DNA of 33,920 nt from an uncultured Psychroflexus sp. (GTDB taxonomy: Bacteria; Bacteroidota; Bacteroidia; Flavobacteriales; Flavobacteriaceae): contig CAJXLO010000016.1 of the NCBI GenBank assembly GCA_913056525.1, positions 1 through 33,920 on the forward strand, given 5' to 3'. Positions 32,392 to 33,920 of this stretch are shown here, one piece after another. Each line of letters begins with the position of its first letter. The first letter of the stretch is position 1. A program made the translations under genes and the position numbers. The notes below the pieces were generated by a model. The model ran no database searches. It had not been told where the DNA came from and was given only the letters and a program-made list of their open reading frames with translations.

Positions 32392-33753
32392 TTATTGCTT
32401 TGGTAATGGTTTATTGATGACTTTCTCAAGTTTGGCTTTTTGGTCGATAACACTTTGCATGGCTCTCAGGTACTCATTTTGTGTTGCGTATAGTTGTTCT
32501 TGTGCTTGCCTTAGCTCAAAGCTCGTGGCTATTCCTTCTTTGAACTTGGTGCGGTTCTTATCTGCTATTCTTTCTGCAAGCTCAAGGTTCTTTACGGATG
32601 TATGGTAATTATCTATAGCCATTTTAAGGTCACTTTCTGCCTGGTCATAGGCTAACTTTATCCGTTCGAGTGCTTGCTTTCTTTGAGTAACGGCTTGCTC
32701 TTCTGCTATTTCGGCACGCTTGGTCCTGGCTCTTCTCCTAAATGAGCTGAACAGCGGAATGTCCAGGCTTATTCCTACGATAGAATAATTAAACCATTGC
32801 GTACTTTCGTCAAAGAACACGAACTCGTCCTGATTGGCGACCGTACCATAATTAACAAAGCCGGATAAAGTTGGCAATGCATTGCTTTTCTCTCTTTTTA
32901 GCTCCAGTTCTCTTTGTTTGACCAGGTTATCCGCTATTTTGTAATCTATGGTGCTTTTAGGCTCGAAATCTTTGTCCAATAGCGCCGTGGCCATCAGACT
33001 TTTTTGGGTCAGGTCCTCAAGTTCATCCGTTAAACGGATAGGTTCGTTTACTGGAATTCCCAGTACCATTTTCAAGGCTTCTTTGCTCAACTCGTAATTG
33101 CGCTCTGCATTTCTGAGCTGATTGCTCAACTGCTGGAAGGTGATCTCGAGTTGCTCTACATCTTCCTCTTCAGCGAAACCGTTCTCATATACAGCTTTAG
33201 TTTCTTCCAGGTTCTTTTTGGCCATCTTCTTATTGTTCTTGATGATATCAATATAATCCCTGGCCACGAGGACATTCCCATAAGCATTGATGGTCTCCTG
33301 TCGTACATCTAACCTGGTTTGCTGCTCCAGATTATCTGAATAGGCCAGAAAGGTCTTAGCGGCCTGTAGTGCAACGATATAACTCCCGTCAAATATCAAC
33401 TGGCTCAAAGTTGCCGATACGTTCATGTTCTGTTTCGTACCGAACCTCACATTGATGAATTCGCCCGGCGGTTGACCCAGTACTTCAGAGGGTAGCGGCG
33501 TTACGATCTGTCTGAGGCGATTTTCATAATCCACCGCCGCATTGATCTGCGGAAGTCCATCTGCCGTGGTTTCCCATTTTTGTTTAAGCGCTTTTGCTAC
33601 ATCCCTTTTCGCATTGATGGTCGCATAGCTACTATCTTGTGCGAATTCTACCGCCTGATCTAAACTTAGACTATATGTAGGTTGTTCTTGCGCATGACCT
33701 TCTAAGAAAACCAGTACGAATAAGAAAGTGAATATTTTAAATTTTATCTTCAT
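32392..33753 (-). CDS. TolC family outer membrane efflux channel
   Basis: A 453-residue protein with a signal peptide (about 1-21, ending GHA before Q) and the repeated long helices and coiled coils of the TolC family. SLSLDQAVEFAQDSS opens the first half, and ALPTLSGFVNYG with SLDIPLFSSFRRRARTKRAE marks the second half. The C-terminal helix pattern FKEGIATSFELRQAQEQLYA is diagnostic. It forms the exit duct for the RND pump. Its ATG overlaps the stop of the regulator gene (ATGA), so the regulator is encoded in the same transcript. Confidence 0.95.
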   Translation of the reverse strand: MKIKFKIFTFLFVLVFLEGHAQEQPTYSLSLDQAVEFAQDSSYATINAKRDVAKALKQKWETTADGLPQINAAVDYENRLRQIVTPLPSEVLGQPPGEFINVRFGTKQNMNVSATLSQLIFDGSYIVALQAAKTFLAYSDNLEQQTRLDVRQETINAYGNVLVARDYIDIIKNNKKMAKKNLEETKAVYENGFAEEEDVEQLEITFQQLSNQLRNAERNYELSKEALKMVLGIPVNEPIRLTDELEDLTQKSLMATALLDKDFEPKSTIDYKIADNLVKQRELELKREKSNALPTLSGFVNYGTVANQDEFVFFDESTQWFNYSIVGISLDIPLFSSFRRRARTKRAEIAEEQAVTQRKQALERIKLAYDQAESDLKMAIDNYHTSVKNLELAERIADKNRTKFKEGIATSFELRQAQEQLYATQNEYLRAMQSVIDQKAKLEKVINKPLPKQ

Positions 33754-33920
33754 TCTGAAATAAACTTTTTACGTATTTGAATTAGTTTTTTCTTCCCTTT
33801 CTCTGTGGTGATCCCGCGAAAATGATAGTCCAGAAAGTTTTCGTACAAATGACGAGATGAAAACTCATCCGGTGGAAAAATATCCTGATCGGATATGCCG
33901 GTTATTCCTATATAATAAAT
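33750..33920 (-). CDS. Probable TetR/AcrR-family regulator, C-terminal fragment cut by window edge
   Basis: The minus strand from the right edge has 56 open codons (YYIGITGISDQDIFPPDEFS near the start, ending KKLIQIRKKFISE) with a TGA at 33750-33752 that overlaps the tolC ATG. Size, the helical closing segment ending in a basic tail, and position in front of an RND operon are typical of TetR/AcrR regulators of efflux. The HTH part lies outside the window, so the family call rests mainly on context. Confidence 0.62.
   Translation of the reverse strand: MYYIGITGISDQDIFPPDEFSSRHLYENFLDYHFRGITTEKGKKKLIQIRKKFISE

Overview
The window is a chromosomal segment of about 34 kb that looks like core genome of a bacterium in the Bacteroidota, most likely Flavobacteriaceae. 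The support is: signal-peptide proteins whose mature end starts with Q after A/S-x-A; DUF4270, DUF6252, CCDC81-type HU/SPOR and acid-tailed ribosomal protein S16; an F1 atpD-atpC pair separated from the rest of the ATP synthase genes; no Shine-Dalgarno-like leaders; and a Bacteroidota-type -7 promoter box (TAnnTTTG) in front of most operons. No phage, insertion sequence, CRISPR array, tRNA or rRNA is visible. Genes in the first 7.7 kb are on the plus strand, except an edge-truncated flavin/2Fe-2S reductase. From 11.7 kb to the right end nearly everything is on the minus strand.

Left part (1-7.7 kb): a partial PaaE-like ferredoxin reductase diverges from a LysM/transglycosylase protein (MltD-like). 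A terminal-oxidase biogenesis cluster follows: heme O synthase (CyoE/CtaB), two paralogous subunits III, subunit IV, a cysteine-less Sco-like protein, a true Sco copper chaperone, a DUF420/CtaM-like membrane protein and a tiny CxxC protein. Subunits I and II are not in the window. The middle part (7.7-11.7 kb) holds rpsP-rimM, a tandem-domain lipoprotein, an HU-like/SPOR protein, an acyl-CoA thioesterase and a small four-helix membrane protein.

Centre (11.7-21.4 kb): a beta-barrel protein gene; a terminator-bounded ExbB/TolQ - membrane protein - ExbD - ExbD energy-transduction operon; an empty 0.54 kb gap; atpD-atpC; and an operon of a half-size starch-synthase-like protein, a DUF4270 lipoprotein and glmS. 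Right part (21.6-33.9 kb): an M23 peptidase lipoprotein, a DUF3108 protein, a double-CDGSH Fe-S protein, a ferredoxin with its flavin reductase, an Nfu scaffold, an Mrp/ApbC Fe-S carrier, an unusual thioredoxin, and a complete RND efflux operon (pump, adaptor, TolC) led by a TetR-type regulator cut by the window edge.

I found no clearly new multi-gene system. The noteworthy points are families that have lost or changed signature residues next to intact relatives (Sco-like without cysteines, WDDDC thioredoxin, HxC M23 peptidase, GT5-like protein without the ADP-glucose motif, Mrp without CxxC). Also notable are a ~105-residue insert in one subunit III, a CxxC in a periplasmic ExbD loop, two look-alike hairpins embedding stop codons, and an unexplained intergenic stretch.
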